Shown here: one piece after another, positions 1 through 8,636 of the stretch
How positions within the stretch are numbered: the stretch's first letter is position 1
Layout of the letters: the number at the start of each line of letters is the position of its first letter
From: Theionarchaea archaeon
Lineage (GTDB): Archaea > Methanobacteriota_B > Thermococci > Methanofastidiosales > SZ-28-30
Assembly (NCBI GenBank): GCA_018992685.1
Contig: JACVGT010000002.1
Coordinates: 16,294-80,293, forward strand
Direction of reading: 5' to 3'
DNA length: 64,000 nt
Made by a program: the position numbers and the translations under genes
The notes under the pieces: model-generated
Told to the model about the DNA's origin: nothing
The model's input: only the letters and a program-made list of their open reading frames with translations
The model's database searches: none

Positions 1-1202
1 TAGATATATACACCGGGAGCTGTGATATCGGGCTTTATTCTGTCGTCAGTAGTAGGACCTCTGGAAGAGAAGCTGGCAAGAGCATCTGACTTGTCAGAAG
101 CACCAACAGTGATGACATCTGTTGCATCACCAGGTGTGCTAATGGTGCAGCATGCTGAACCATCATTTCCAGCAGCACATACGACGACAACACCCTGACC
201 TACAGCCCAGTTGCACTCCTTAGCCAATGCGCTAGTACCGTCGCCACCGCTTCCACCTAAAGACAGTGACTCCACATCTGCTCCCTGGGCAACTCCGAAG
301 TCAATACCCTGGATGATAGCACTGTCAGTGCATTGTCCGCCAGAAGTACATACTTTGGCCATCATGAGGTCTGCACCAGGTGCAACACCCTCAGGACTGT
401 CTTCGCCAGCGGCAATGGATGAGCAGTGGGTACCGTGTCCATGGTCATCGTAAGGTGTGGATTGACTGTTGACGTAGTCTGCCCAGGCAATGATCTTCCC
501 AGAGGGGAAGTCACAGTGGTTGGGGTCAATACCAGTGTCGATGATACATATTTTAATTCCAGTACCATCGTATCCAGCATACCAGCAGTCATCTGCGTTG
601 ATCAGCGGGATACTGTCAGATAAGGTGACGTAGGCGACACCGTCAGCTTCTACGAACTCAACCTCAGCGACCTCAGACAGAGCTTTGATGTTGGACACAC
701 GAATGTCCACAACAGCACCCATGCCACTGAGGAAGTTGTAGTAGACACTGCCGAATTTTTCCAGTTTGCTGGCAGCGTTGGGATTCTTGAACCATACTAG
801 AGTTCTTACAATGTCGTTTCCGTTCATGCCATTGATCTGGTCCTTGATTGACCACTTCATTTTGGCCACGTTGTTCGGTACGACGGCGACATATTCGTTA
901 GAACCTACTTCAGTTAAGTAGGCCATTGGTATCATGAAATCGGTATCACTGATCTGGACAATGGGAAGGTATTCTACATTGATTTCCTTCGTCACTCTGT
1001 TCAGAACACCAGAGCCAACCGATATGTACAGGAAGTCAGAATCTTCCCCTGTAATATCCATGTTGAGCTTCAGCAGGTCTCTTCCCTCGTATCCAAAAGT
1101 CTGGACGTGAATTACTCCCTTGGTGGGCTTAGCACTCACGGCAACTAGTGAGAAAACAAGCATACTTATTGTGGCAAGCACGAAGATCTTTCGACTCTTC
1201 AT
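1..1202 (-). CDS. Subtilisin-like serine protease, secreted (partial, C-terminus beyond the window)
   Basis: Secreted S8-family endopeptidase; 400 codons are visible and the reading frame is open to base 1. The start is the ATG at 1200-1202, preceded by a GGAGGTGA ribosome site. An N-terminal signal peptide ends near SAKP. A prodomain-like region of about 180 residues follows, then the catalytic core with the Asp motif IDTGID and the His motif HGHGTHC. The oxyanion Asn (AAGND) is present; the nucleophile Ser (GTSMA) lies outside the window. It is a close paralogue of the protease at 5727-7277, and about 100 bases of their 3' halves are identical. It is monocistronic as far as visible, with its own TATA box near 1271-1282. 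Confidence 0.95.
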   Translation of the reverse strand, partial: MKSRKIFVLATISMLVFSLVAVSAKPTKGVIHVQTFGYEGRDLLKLNMDITGEDSDFLYISVGSGVLNRVTKEINVEYLPIVQISDTDFMIPMAYLTEVGSNEYVAVVPNNVAKMKWSIKDQINGMNGNDIVRTLVWFKNPNAASKLEKFGSVYYNFLSGMGAVVDIRVSNIKALSEVAEVEFVEADGVAYVTLSDSIPLINADDCWYAGYDGTGIKICIIDTGIDPNHCDFPSGKIIAWADYVNSQSTPYDDHGHGTHCSSIAAGEDSPEGVAPGADLMMAKVCTSGGQCTDSAIIQGIDFGVAQGADVESLSLGGSGGDGTSALAKECNWAVGQGVVVVCAAGNDGSACCTISTPGDATDVITVGASDKSDALASFSSRGPTTDDRIKPDITAPGVYI

Positions 1203-1270
1203 TTCTTCACCTCCTTTTTCCTTGTTATGCAGCTGCACAAGGCAGGCACACATTTCTGTTTGCCCTCATG

Positions 1271-1301
1271 TATATAAATTTTTCGGTTAGACAATTGTCT
1301 A
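1271..1301 (-). promoter_or_regulatory. Promoter of the first subtilisin gene with a palindrome next to the BRE
   Basis: Read on the minus strand the site is CCGAAAAATTTATATA, a good BRE plus TATA box, about 70 bases before the start codon. The perfect 14-bp palindrome TAGACAATTGTCTA (1288-1301) lies immediately upstream of the BRE, a position where archaeal activators often bind. The core promoter is shared with the paralogous protease (7353-7373) but the palindrome is not. A regulatory role is inferred. Confidence 0.6.
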
Positions 1302-1454
1302 GTAGGTGATATTATAAGAAAAGGAGAAATATTTCTGACCTTCTAGGATTATGTACATTATCCCATGATAAGAAATAAGAATGAGAGCCGCTTTTCTATT
1401 GGGCAATAACTGGATCGAGATTGCACATTCACTACAATCTGGGCGTGTGAACTC

Positions 1455-2690
1455 TCACCGAACTACCCACGACACGATGAGGACAATCAGGAAGGTCACA
1501 GCAGTCAGTATTCCAAAGAAAACCAGAACGGCAAAGAAGATCAGTGCACTCATTTGCGGGCTGCTCAGAGGATTGGAAAGGAATGCAAGGAGTAAAGCAG
1601 GAACCACAAGATACTCATAGTCTTTGAGCCAGGACTCGACTCTGGTACCCCATCGTTCACTGTCCATTCTCACAGTGTTTATCATGAGAACACTTCCCGT
1701 ATATCCCAGGAGAAGACCGAAGGCTGTGTAGCTATACGTGATGACCTGCAACTGGAATGCGCTGAGAGCTCCAGCATCCAGGATTCCAAGAAAATCAGCA
1801 ATGTTCAGCCCAAAAAACATGAATATCTGGGGAAGCAGTCCAGGGACGTAGAACTTCCAGGTGTGCAGCTTCTCGAAAAGGGTTTTCTCGAAGAGGAGGA
1901 AAGCAATGAATACTCCCAGGAATATGCCAGTGCACCCCGAACAGGTTACAAATTGCTTTCCTGCAAAGAAATAGGAAGAGGCTCCCCACTGGTCACAGAA
2001 CACTCCACCGAACCTGAACAGGTATTTGTACAATGCTTCTGTCCATTCAGGTGCTGTCACAATCCATGACGGCATTGAGGTCATATTACTGTATACCAGA
2101 ACGTCCCAGATGACATGACTTATGGCAGGGGCCAGCAGATTCCGTATCTTCTCCATTTCTATGCTCAAGATCACTGATCCGATGCAACTGATGACCACAA
2201 TCTCGGCCAAGGACAGGGGGGAACGCAGGGAATAGAATACTGACACTTTGTACAGTCCAAACAGTGCCGTAACAATGATGACCTTGCTCACAAATCCAAA
2301 GCTCTCGGACAGTTTCCCCTGAAGATATCCTCTGAAGAAGAACTCTTCCGCAGCAGCTACCACTGTAACAGCAGCCACAATAGATGCATTAAAAGCAATG
2401 GTGGACAGACTCAGTCTCTCATAGACTACATATATGAGGAACATTGCCAGTCCAAGCACCAATCCCACTCCAATGTTCAGGGGCAAATCCTGATTCTTGA
2501 GTTGAAAGTCGTCAAACCCTCTTAGGGTACTGCTCCACACATATAGGACACCCAAGAATAGTGCAATTGACACCAGTTGTGCCCAGCTATCTCCGGTGTA
2601 GTACAGATAGATGACGGCGCACAGGCCGAGGGTGGCTATGATAGCCTGATTCGAAATCGAAATTGAACGTATCTTTTCAGTCACATTCAT
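1455..2690 (-). CDS. CPBP-family intramembrane protease fused to a DUF2085 membrane domain
   Basis: Polytopic membrane protein of 411 residues. The N-terminal half has the CPBP (Abi) protease signature: AEEFFFRG supplies the EExxxR motif near residue 115, and a later SHVIWD supplies the His/Asp element. CPBP proteins include CAAX-prenyl endopeptidases. The C-terminal half carries CDQ...CSGCTGIFLG, the Cys motif of DUF2085 membrane proteins, whose function is unknown. I prefer the ATG at 2690: a GGAGG sits 7 bases upstream, and this ATG overlaps the TGA of the UbiA gene as ATGA. A longer form starting at 2741 is open but less likely. The tight coupling with a prenyltransferase suggests a linked membrane or prenyl function; this is inference. 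Confidence 0.8.
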   Translation of the reverse strand: MNVTEKIRSISISNQAIIATLGLCAVIYLYYTGDSWAQLVSIALFLGVLYVWSSTLRGFDDFQLKNQDLPLNIGVGLVLGLAMFLIYVVYERLSLSTIAFNASIVAAVTVVAAAEEFFFRGYLQGKLSESFGFVSKVIIVTALFGLYKVSVFYSLRSPLSLAEIVVISCIGSVILSIEMEKIRNLLAPAISHVIWDVLVYSNMTSMPSWIVTAPEWTEALYKYLFRFGGVFCDQWGASSYFFAGKQFVTCSGCTGIFLGVFIAFLLFEKTLFEKLHTWKFYVPGLLPQIFMFFGLNIADFLGILDAGALSAFQLQVITYSYTAFGLLLGYTGSVLMINTVRMDSERWGTRVESWLKDYEYLVVPALLLAFLSNPLSSPQMSALIFFAVLVFFGILTAVTFLIVLIVSWVVR

Positions 2691-3571
2691 GATATTCCTC
2701 CTGCATAGGTGATTCCTGAGAGCAGAATGCTTGCTGTGCAAAAAAAGAAGCAGTTTATATAAGCTTTTTCATAAGAGTTGGTGTTGCCCATGAGTATGTG
2801 GATGTAGGCCATCCAGGGCACCAGGCCCAGATATACGAGGAACCATGGAGAGAATAACCCTGCAACAGCCAGTATTGGAAATCCCACCACAGGCACAGCA
2901 AGGCCCCCCATGACCACAGCGCGCGATGTGTTGATCCCCATGGTGAGAGGAACAGTGTCCACGTCAAGAGCGTCATCACCTTTGAGATCAATGAAATCTT
3001 TGCTGATACTGGCCCCTGCGGTTTGTGCAGTGAGAAGGGCAGCAATGATCATAATATCAGAATTCAGTGAGGAGTAGATGTCAAACCCACCGACGAGAGG
3101 TATCAAAACATACCCAGCTGCAATTGCCAGCGGTGCAGCCGCACCACGTGCCTTTATGCGGGTTGGCCGGATGGAGTAGGTTGTTGCCAAGATGAGACCT
3201 GCTATCACAAAGAGGGAACGGGTCAGGTCGAGGAACACTATTGACAAGAGGAGACCGCCCACAAAAAGGAATGCGGAAAAGTATAAAACTGTCTCTTTCT
3301 TTACGATGCCTTTGGGTATTGCCCTATCAGGACGTGTAATCCTGTCGATTCTGTAATCTGTGTATGCATTGAGGCTGTTGGCGTACCCCAGTATGAACAC
3401 AGGGAATAAAACGGCAATAAAGACAATGTCCTGGAGAGGAGGTATTCCCCGTAACGCAATCATCATTCCGGCCAGGATCGTGACGATTACAGAAACCCAG
3501 GTCATAGGGCGCATGGTTCGAATAAGTGCGACTGCTTTCGTAATCATGCTATGTGGAACCCCAGCCTCCAT
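2687..3571 (-). CDS. UbiA-family prenyltransferase
   Basis: Integral membrane prenyltransferase of 294 residues. The first Asp-rich motif is NxxxDxxxD (N68, D72, D76 in NAYTDYRID) and the second is SKDFIDLKGDD, which together bind Mg-diphosphate. About eight hydrophobic segments fit the family. Archaeal UbiA proteins make ether lipids (digeranylgeranylglyceryl phosphate synthase), quinones or other prenylated products; the sequence alone does not decide which. It is the first gene of a two-gene operon, overlapping the CPBP-DUF2085 gene by 4 bases. A TATA-like TTATATACT lies near 3615-3624. The start could be the ATG at 3571 or one eight codons later (3547). Confidence 0.9.
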   Translation of the reverse strand: MEAGVPHSMITKAVALIRTMRPMTWVSVIVTILAGMMIALRGIPPLQDIVFIAVLFPVFILGYANSLNAYTDYRIDRITRPDRAIPKGIVKKETVLYFSAFLFVGGLLLSIVFLDLTRSLFVIAGLILATTYSIRPTRIKARGAAAPLAIAAGYVLIPLVGGFDIYSSLNSDIMIIAALLTAQTAGASISKDFIDLKGDDALDVDTVPLTMGINTSRAVVMGGLAVPVVGFPILAVAGLFSPWFLVYLGLVPWMAYIHILMGNTNSYEKAYINCFFFCTASILLSGITYAGGIS

Positions 3572-3715
3572 AAAAGGTTTTCGATATGAAAGAGATTGAC
3601 CCAGGTGTGTGATAGTATATAAGAGGTACGTGATTTGATGACTGGTACTTTCTAACTTCTGAAGAAGAAGACCATGAATACCCGAAAAATCTTCAGGCTA
3701 GATTCGGGAAAGGTA

Positions 3716-3740
3716 GGAGAAAAAGAAAAAGGAAATAAGA
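3716..3740 (-). terminator. T-rich terminator of the carboxypeptidase gene
   Basis: On the minus strand, just after the carboxypeptidase stop, there is a run of T clusters broken by single C residues, typical of archaeal oligo-T termination. Confidence 0.5.
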
Positions 3741-3751
3741 GAGAAGTTGAC

Positions 3752-5608
3752 CTATCTCTTTCTGAACACTTCTACAGAACCAAAGAGCAGCAGTATTCCC
3801 AGGAGGACTGTTCCAAGGCAGCTTCCGCTGTTATCAACAGTCACAGTTATTGTATCGTCATCCACCAACTGACTGCTGGCATTGTATCCTTCAGCCTTCA
3901 CCGTGTGGCTGGCGTCAGAGTACTGGGTTGTGTCCCAGCTCCACGAGAATGGGGATGTACTGTCTGTGGCCACGTTCGTGCCGTCTATGTAAAACTTGAC
4001 GGATGTGACTTCTGTGCTGGTGTCTACGGTGACGCTAACTGTGCCAGAAACGGTCTGGCCCTGCGAGGGGTTGGTTATAGAGACTGCTGGAATGACCTTG
4101 TATGGATTGTCTGCGCAGTCGATAAAGTAGAGGGCACCTTGGTAGTTGTTTGCACACAGTGTGGGCAGCACTGAAGGCGGTGGGTAGAATTCTCCTCCCT
4201 CCAACTCAACTGTGAAGGAGAAGCACGGCATAGCGTCATTCTGTGTTACTCCGTAACTCCAGTCATCAGTAGTCCCAGAAGCCAGGTACAAATCTGCAGA
4301 CTGCTGAGCTGTGTATCCAACGTAGCTAGCATACTTGGCACCCATGGTCTCGTGAACCTTTCGGTCGCTTGCATCTGAAATAGCATCATAAGTGTAACCC
4401 CACGGCCAGAGTACTAGCTCGCCGTAAGAGTGGTAGGTCAGTAGCACATTGATATCAGGATGAGCATTGAAGAAGTCCCTTACAACTGCCGTCTCGGGAG
4501 CGTCAAAGGCCTCATACCCCCGGAAGGTGTCACTGGTGCAGTAGCCTGAAGAGCCGCTTCCACCCCATCCGTAGGAGTAGTTTCTGTTCAGATCAGTCCC
4601 AATGCCACCATCGCATGGCTGTCTGTTCTTTCTCCAGCTGAGTCCGCTGCCTGAGTAGCCACCAGAGTCATCATATACTTTACCATCTGGATTGATGATG
4701 GGCACAATGTAGATTTCTCTGTTATTCACCAGATCAGTGATTGTCTGATTCGAACCGTAGTTGTCAGTCAGCTGATTTATGATGTACATGGCAACTTCTA
4801 CTGTAGCACATTCTCTTGCGTGGTGCAGGGCACAGAAGAAGATCTCGGCTTCAGATTCTTCAGTTGCAACGTTGTCTGAAATTTTGAGGTATGGGATGGT
4901 TCTGCCTTCATATGAAGTCCCGAGAGAATATACTTTGGCAATGGACGAGTGATCCGATTCAATCTGACTGAGTTCACTGACGACTTCAGCGTAGGTGTGG
5001 TACTCATCTTCTATTACCAAGATCGACGGGCTGTCCACCACCTCAACGGTAAACCCAGAGAGGCAGAGTGCTATCAGACCTTCATAGGATACTAGAACAT
5101 TCATGTATCCCTCTTTAAGGTTCACTCCTGCAACGTCTACACCACTGATTGCCACCAGGGTTCTCAGGTACTTGTTGTTGGCGTACACTTTGACTTGAAG
5201 CTGCTCTGCTCCAATGTATTGATCGAACTCGGATGTGTCAATTTCCTTCTTCAGCACTGAGTGGGGCAGTTTGATCACGTAATCATTGAGTCCTTTCTGT
5301 TTGAGATCACTCTTGGCGATAGTCACTACAAAATAGCCTTGTCCAACTCCGGTGACTGTCAAATCAACGTATTTGACAGCTGAAGCTATGGCAAAATGAT
5401 ACTGGAACATTGCCATGTCCAGGTCAGTGAACTTACAGGTGATTGTCTTTTTGTCTTCCGAAATCTTTTCCAGTTGCAGGACGACAATATCCTCTTTTTC
5501 TCCTGCAATCTGAACGTGGACGGTAACTGTGTTTCCGAGTCCAGTGGCTGCTGCAGATAAAGCGAGTATAGCTGTTAGGAATACTAGAGCTCCGATTTTA
5601 CCTTTCAT
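3752..5608 (-). CDS. Secreted M14 zinc carboxypeptidase with Ig-like domain and C-terminal anchor
   Basis: Secreted metallocarboxypeptidase of 618 residues. A signal peptide covers residues 1-25. A region to about 200 begins with a VHVQ segment resembling the prodomain of the neighbouring subtilisins. The M14 domain spans about 205-500: zinc ligands H263 and E266 in HHARE and H393 in TYHSYGE, NPDG near 307, DLNRNY near 340, and catalytic E468 in FTVELEGG. A bacterial Ig-like domain follows (SGTVSVTV...VKFYIDG), then a C-terminal CLGT motif, a hydrophobic span and RKR. I chose the ATG at 5608 because GGAGGTGA is 5 bases away; a GTG three codons earlier is part of that site. It cleaves C-terminal residues of extracellular peptides, complementing the subtilisins. 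Confidence 0.93.
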   Translation of the reverse strand: MKGKIGALVFLTAILALSAAATGLGNTVTVHVQIAGEKEDIVVLQLEKISEDKKTITCKFTDLDMAMFQYHFAIASAVKYVDLTVTGVGQGYFVVTIAKSDLKQKGLNDYVIKLPHSVLKKEIDTSEFDQYIGAEQLQVKVYANNKYLRTLVAISGVDVAGVNLKEGYMNVLVSYEGLIALCLSGFTVEVVDSPSILVIEDEYHTYAEVVSELSQIESDHSSIAKVYSLGTSYEGRTIPYLKISDNVATEESEAEIFFCALHHARECATVEVAMYIINQLTDNYGSNQTITDLVNNREIYIVPIINPDGKVYDDSGGYSGSGLSWRKNRQPCDGGIGTDLNRNYSYGWGGSGSSGYCTSDTFRGYEAFDAPETAVVRDFFNAHPDINVLLTYHSYGELVLWPWGYTYDAISDASDRKVHETMGAKYASYVGYTAQQSADLYLASGTTDDWSYGVTQNDAMPCFSFTVELEGGEFYPPPSVLPTLCANNYQGALYFIDCADNPYKVIPAVSITNPSQGQTVSGTVSVTVDTSTEVTSVKFYIDGTNVATDSTSPFSWSWDTTQYSDASHTVKAEGYNASSQLVDDDTITVTVDNSGSCLGTVLLGILLLFGSVEVFRKR

Positions 5609-5632
5609 GTCTTTCACCTCCTTTTGATTTGT

Positions 5633-5652
5633 CTCATTAGTGAGCTAATGAG
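5633..5652 (-). promoter_or_regulatory. Inverted repeat in the carboxypeptidase leader
   Basis: Perfect 8-base arms CTCATTAG and CTAATGAG are separated by TGAG, about 24 bases before the start codon and just upstream of the ribosome site. It could be an operator or an RNA hairpin. No clear TATA box is visible between it and the terminator of the upstream gene. Confidence 0.45.
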
Positions 5653-5690
5653 CGTGATGCATGATATGATACGGTATGATGTGGTGAGCG

Positions 5691-5717
5691 TAAAAGAGAA
5701 ATAAAAAAGAAAAAAAG
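5691..5717 (-). terminator. Oligo-T terminator of the second subtilisin gene
   Basis: Ten bases after the stop, the minus strand reads as several T runs (up to seven T) in a row, an archaeal-type terminator separating the subtilisin from the carboxypeptidase gene. Confidence 0.6.
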
Positions 5718-5726
5718 ATGAATGAT

Positions 5727-7277
5727 TTATCTCCGCTTGAGTGCTACACCCAGCAATACGAGAGCAGATACAAAGGCAGTTCCAAGGCAGGTACCGCCAC
5801 ACTCACAACCACAATCTCCATCAGCTGGTGGAGACACACTGGGGTTGCTGATGATCTGCTGTACCGCAGCGTATGCATCTACACGGCCCCATCCCCACAG
5901 GCAGTCTTTGTTGACATTGCCCTTGTCGATGGCAGTTGCACCCATGCAGTTCTTGACCTGCAACGGGGTGGCTGTACCACGGGCATCCAGCATCAAGGCA
6001 GCAACACCTGCAATGTGCGGTGTGGCCATTGAAGTACCAGACATGGCAACATCACTGCATGAGGTTCCTGCATCGGCAGCGTAGATTGACACACCAGGAG
6101 CTGTGATGTCGGGCTTTATCCTGTCGTCAGTGGTAGGACCTCTGGAAGAGAAGCTGGCAAGAGCATCTGACTTGTCAGAAGCACCAACAGTGATGACATC
6201 TGTTGCATCACCAGGTGTGCTAATGGTGCAGCAAGTTGAACCATCATTTCCAGCAGCACAAGCAACGACAGCGCCCTGACCTACAGCCCAGTTGCACTCC
6301 TGAGCCAAGGTGCTGGTACCGTCGCCACCGCTTCCACCTAAGGACAGAGACAATACATCTGCTCCCTGAGCGACTGCCCAGTCAATACCCTGGACGATAG
6401 CAGTTGTGGTACCGGACCCGGAAGAGTTCAGCACCTTTGCACCCATCAATGAAGCAGCCTTGGCTACACCATATGGTGATGCAGCACCTGCAGCAATGGA
6501 TGCGCAGTGAGTACCGTGTCCATGGTCATCGTAGGCTGTGGTCTTGCTGTTGACATAGTCCACGAATTTCACAATCTTCCCAGAGGGGAAGTCACAGTGG
6601 TTGGGGTCAATACCAGTGTCAATGATGCAGATCTTAATTCCAGCACCATCGTATCCGGCATTCCAGCAGTCATCTGCGTTGATCAGAGGTACACTGGAAG
6701 ACAGTGTTGCGTAGACAATGGCGTCATCTTCCAGGAACAGAATTCCAGCATCCTCAGACAGTGCCTTGATGTTGGAAACAGCGATGGTCATGGATGCTCC
6801 CAGTCCACTGGCAAACTCGTAGGTGACTGTACCGAATTTGGTGAGGTCGACAGCTCCGCCCTTGTACATAACCATGATGTCCATCAGATCATTGCCGTTC
6901 TTTCCAGCGATCTTGTCCTTCAAGTTCCACTTGATCTTGGTGACATCGTTGGGGACGACAGCGACGAATTCATTGTCACCCACCTCAGTCAGATATGCTT
7001 TGGGGATGCCAAAGGTCGTCTCATTGATCTGGACAATGGGCAGCTTGTCAACGTTGATCTCCTTCTCGATTCTGTTGAGCATTCCGGGGTTGACGTTAAC
7101 ATAAATGTAGCCGGAGTCTTCACCAGTGATGTCAACGTTGAGTTTCAGAACGTCTCTTCCCTCAAATCCGAAAGTTTGAACGTGAATTGTTGCGTTGGTG
7201 GGCTTAGCACTAACAGCAATCAGTGAGAAAACAAGCATAGCCACTGTAGCAAGCACAAATACCTTTCGCGTTTTCAT
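5727..7277 (-). CDS. Subtilisin-like serine protease, secreted
   Basis: Complete S8 endopeptidase of 516 residues. It has a signal peptide at 1-24 and a prodomain-like region to about 195. The catalytic triad is D220 (IDTGID), H254 (HGHGTH) and S416 (SGTSMATP), with oxyanion N344 (AAGND). After the protease domain come a short Pro/Ser linker, a Cys/Gly cluster (DCGCECGG), then TCLGT, a hydrophobic span and a KRR tail. That ending resembles the carboxypeptidase tail and suggests a common surface-anchoring signal. The start ATG has GGAGGTGA 6 bases upstream. The promoter at 7353-7373 matches that of the paralogue at 1-1202. It likely degrades extracellular protein. Confidence 0.96.
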   Translation of the reverse strand: MKTRKVFVLATVAMLVFSLIAVSAKPTNATIHVQTFGFEGRDVLKLNVDITGEDSGYIYVNVNPGMLNRIEKEINVDKLPIVQINETTFGIPKAYLTEVGDNEFVAVVPNDVTKIKWNLKDKIAGKNGNDLMDIMVMYKGGAVDLTKFGTVTYEFASGLGASMTIAVSNIKALSEDAGILFLEDDAIVYATLSSSVPLINADDCWNAGYDGAGIKICIIDTGIDPNHCDFPSGKIVKFVDYVNSKTTAYDDHGHGTHCASIAAGAASPYGVAKAASLMGAKVLNSSGSGTTTAIVQGIDWAVAQGADVLSLSLGGSGGDGTSTLAQECNWAVGQGAVVACAAGNDGSTCCTISTPGDATDVITVGASDKSDALASFSSRGPTTDDRIKPDITAPGVSIYAADAGTSCSDVAMSGTSMATPHIAGVAALMLDARGTATPLQVKNCMGATAIDKGNVNKDCLWGWGRVDAYAAVQQIISNPSVSPPADGDCGCECGGTCLGTAFVSALVLLGVALKRR

Positions 7278-7352
7278 TCTTTTTCACCTCCTTTGCGTAT
7301 TTTGACAGCCTGCGAATAGATTCTTACAGGCAATCATACATCTTCTGTTCAC

Positions 7353-7373
7353 CTATATAAACTTTTCGGTTAG
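7353..7373 (-). promoter_or_regulatory. BRE/TATA promoter of the second subtilisin gene
   Basis: The minus strand reads CTAACCGAAAAGTTTATATA followed by G, about 75 bases before the start codon. The block TAACCGAAAA-TTTATATA is nearly identical in the first subtilisin promoter. Confidence 0.65.
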
Positions 7374-7433
7374 TGGGCAAATGAAATCCTCTCCAGTACT
7401 GAAAGAAAGAAATTCCGAAAGAATTGATGAATA

Positions 7434-8636
7434 TCACAGAGATATCCCAAGATGATAGATCAGGATCGGAAGGAGGAGAGCACCCATACAATGTGATCGG
7501 CGTATGGCCAGAAAAAGCGGAAGAAGTCCGATAAGGCAACCAACTCCCATCAGTGCAACCCCTCTTACCCCGGTCATTACCCATACCAGTATGACCAGCA
7601 TGCAACAAGTGCCAGCCACTACCGCGGTGTAGTGGACACGAGATAAGAGCTTCAGCATCTGTCGAGCAATAAAGAGAGCAGCAACAGATGCTATTCCAGC
7701 TGCAAGGAGTCCACAAGATAGGAGTTGCGCCAGCGCTGCTCTATCTACTTGGATCAGGTTCTGGATGGCAGCTACTGCCCCACTCCGTGCCTTTCCAACA
7801 GTATATGCTACAATGAGAGCATACACAGCATTTGCGGTGTTGACCCCAGAGACTGCCACCAGAAATGCCCTGGGAGAAGATCTCACGGAAATGACAGCAG
7901 TCGCATGAGCAGGGCCGATTCCTGGAAAGAGTGACACAAAAATGCCTGCCACTGCTCCCTTTGCCATATTCAGCATGATTTGAATCTGGCTCAGGTGGAT
8001 TCTGGAGTCAACGGGCTGAAGGGGAAGGGTTGCTGAACAAGTTGCGCTTACCAGTAAAGTACTCATTCCAAATAACCCACAGAACATAGGAAATAAGACA
8101 AGATCACTGCTGACCAAAGGAGAGTTCAGGGCGATGTATCCATAGATTCCTGATATCAGAAAGACCACACAGGCTGCCGAAATCCTGTAGAGAGTCCTTT
8201 CAGAACCAGCCATTAGAACCACAAATCCCAGCAGGATATATGCCAGGTACGGATTGATGGCCACATAGATGCAAGGAATTACCAGGACCAGCAGTGGGAC
8301 CAATGCACATGATATCATCAATGATCCCAAACTTCCTATTATCGTGAGCTTGATTGCTTCGTATCCCCTTCCCTGGAGAAGCAGCCGATGTGCTGGCAGA
8401 ATACTCAGGGCAGTGTCTTCGTCGGGGACCCCAAATAATGTGGATGGAATGAAGTCTAGAAATGTATGGGTCACAGCCAGGGAGAAAATGAGGACAGCGC
8501 CCATGGTTCCGGAAATAGGAAGCAGCACCACAAATGGCAACAGCGTATTGACGTGTAATCCTGGAGTCAATCCGGTAATAATTCCGAGACAGACCCCCGC
8601 TCCGCACATACTGGTAAATACTAGAACTTCATGCAC
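7434..8636 (-). CDS. TctA/DUF112-family membrane permease
   Basis: Polytopic membrane protein of 400 residues with about ten hydrophobic segments. The family signature appears twice as an internal repeat: GIITGLTPGLHVNTLLP near residue 20 and GIFVSLFPGIGPAHA near 235. TctA is the large subunit of tripartite tricarboxylate transporters, but archaeal members of about 400 residues usually occur without TctB and TctC, and none are seen here. The start is a GTG at 8636 that overlaps the upstream OB-fold gene by 8 bases, so the two are cotranscribed. The substrate is unknown. Confidence 0.8.
   Translation of the reverse strand: MHEVLVFTSMCGAGVCLGIITGLTPGLHVNTLLPFVVLLPISGTMGAVLIFSLAVTHTFLDFIPSTLFGVPDEDTALSILPAHRLLLQGRGYEAIKLTIIGSLGSLMISCALVPLLVLVIPCIYVAINPYLAYILLGFVVLMAGSERTLYRISAACVVFLISGIYGYIALNSPLVSSDLVLFPMFCGLFGMSTLLVSATCSATLPLQPVDSRIHLSQIQIMLNMAKGAVAGIFVSLFPGIGPAHATAVISVRSSPRAFLVAVSGVNTANAVYALIVAYTVGKARSGAVAAIQNLIQVDRAALAQLLSCGLLAAGIASVAALFIARQMLKLLSRVHYTAVVAGTCCMLVILVWVMTGVRGVALMGVGCLIGLLPLFLAIRRSHCMGALLLPILIYHLGISL

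Noticed and set aside
3674-4174. 166-codon plus-strand ORF at the end of the carboxypeptidase
   Set aside because: Antisense to the Ig-like domain and anchor, whose frame is clearly coding.
6507-7226. 239-codon plus-strand ORF opposite the second subtilisin
   Set aside because: It lies antisense in a gene with complete catalytic motifs; its protein is low-complexity Val/Asp/Ser and matches no family.
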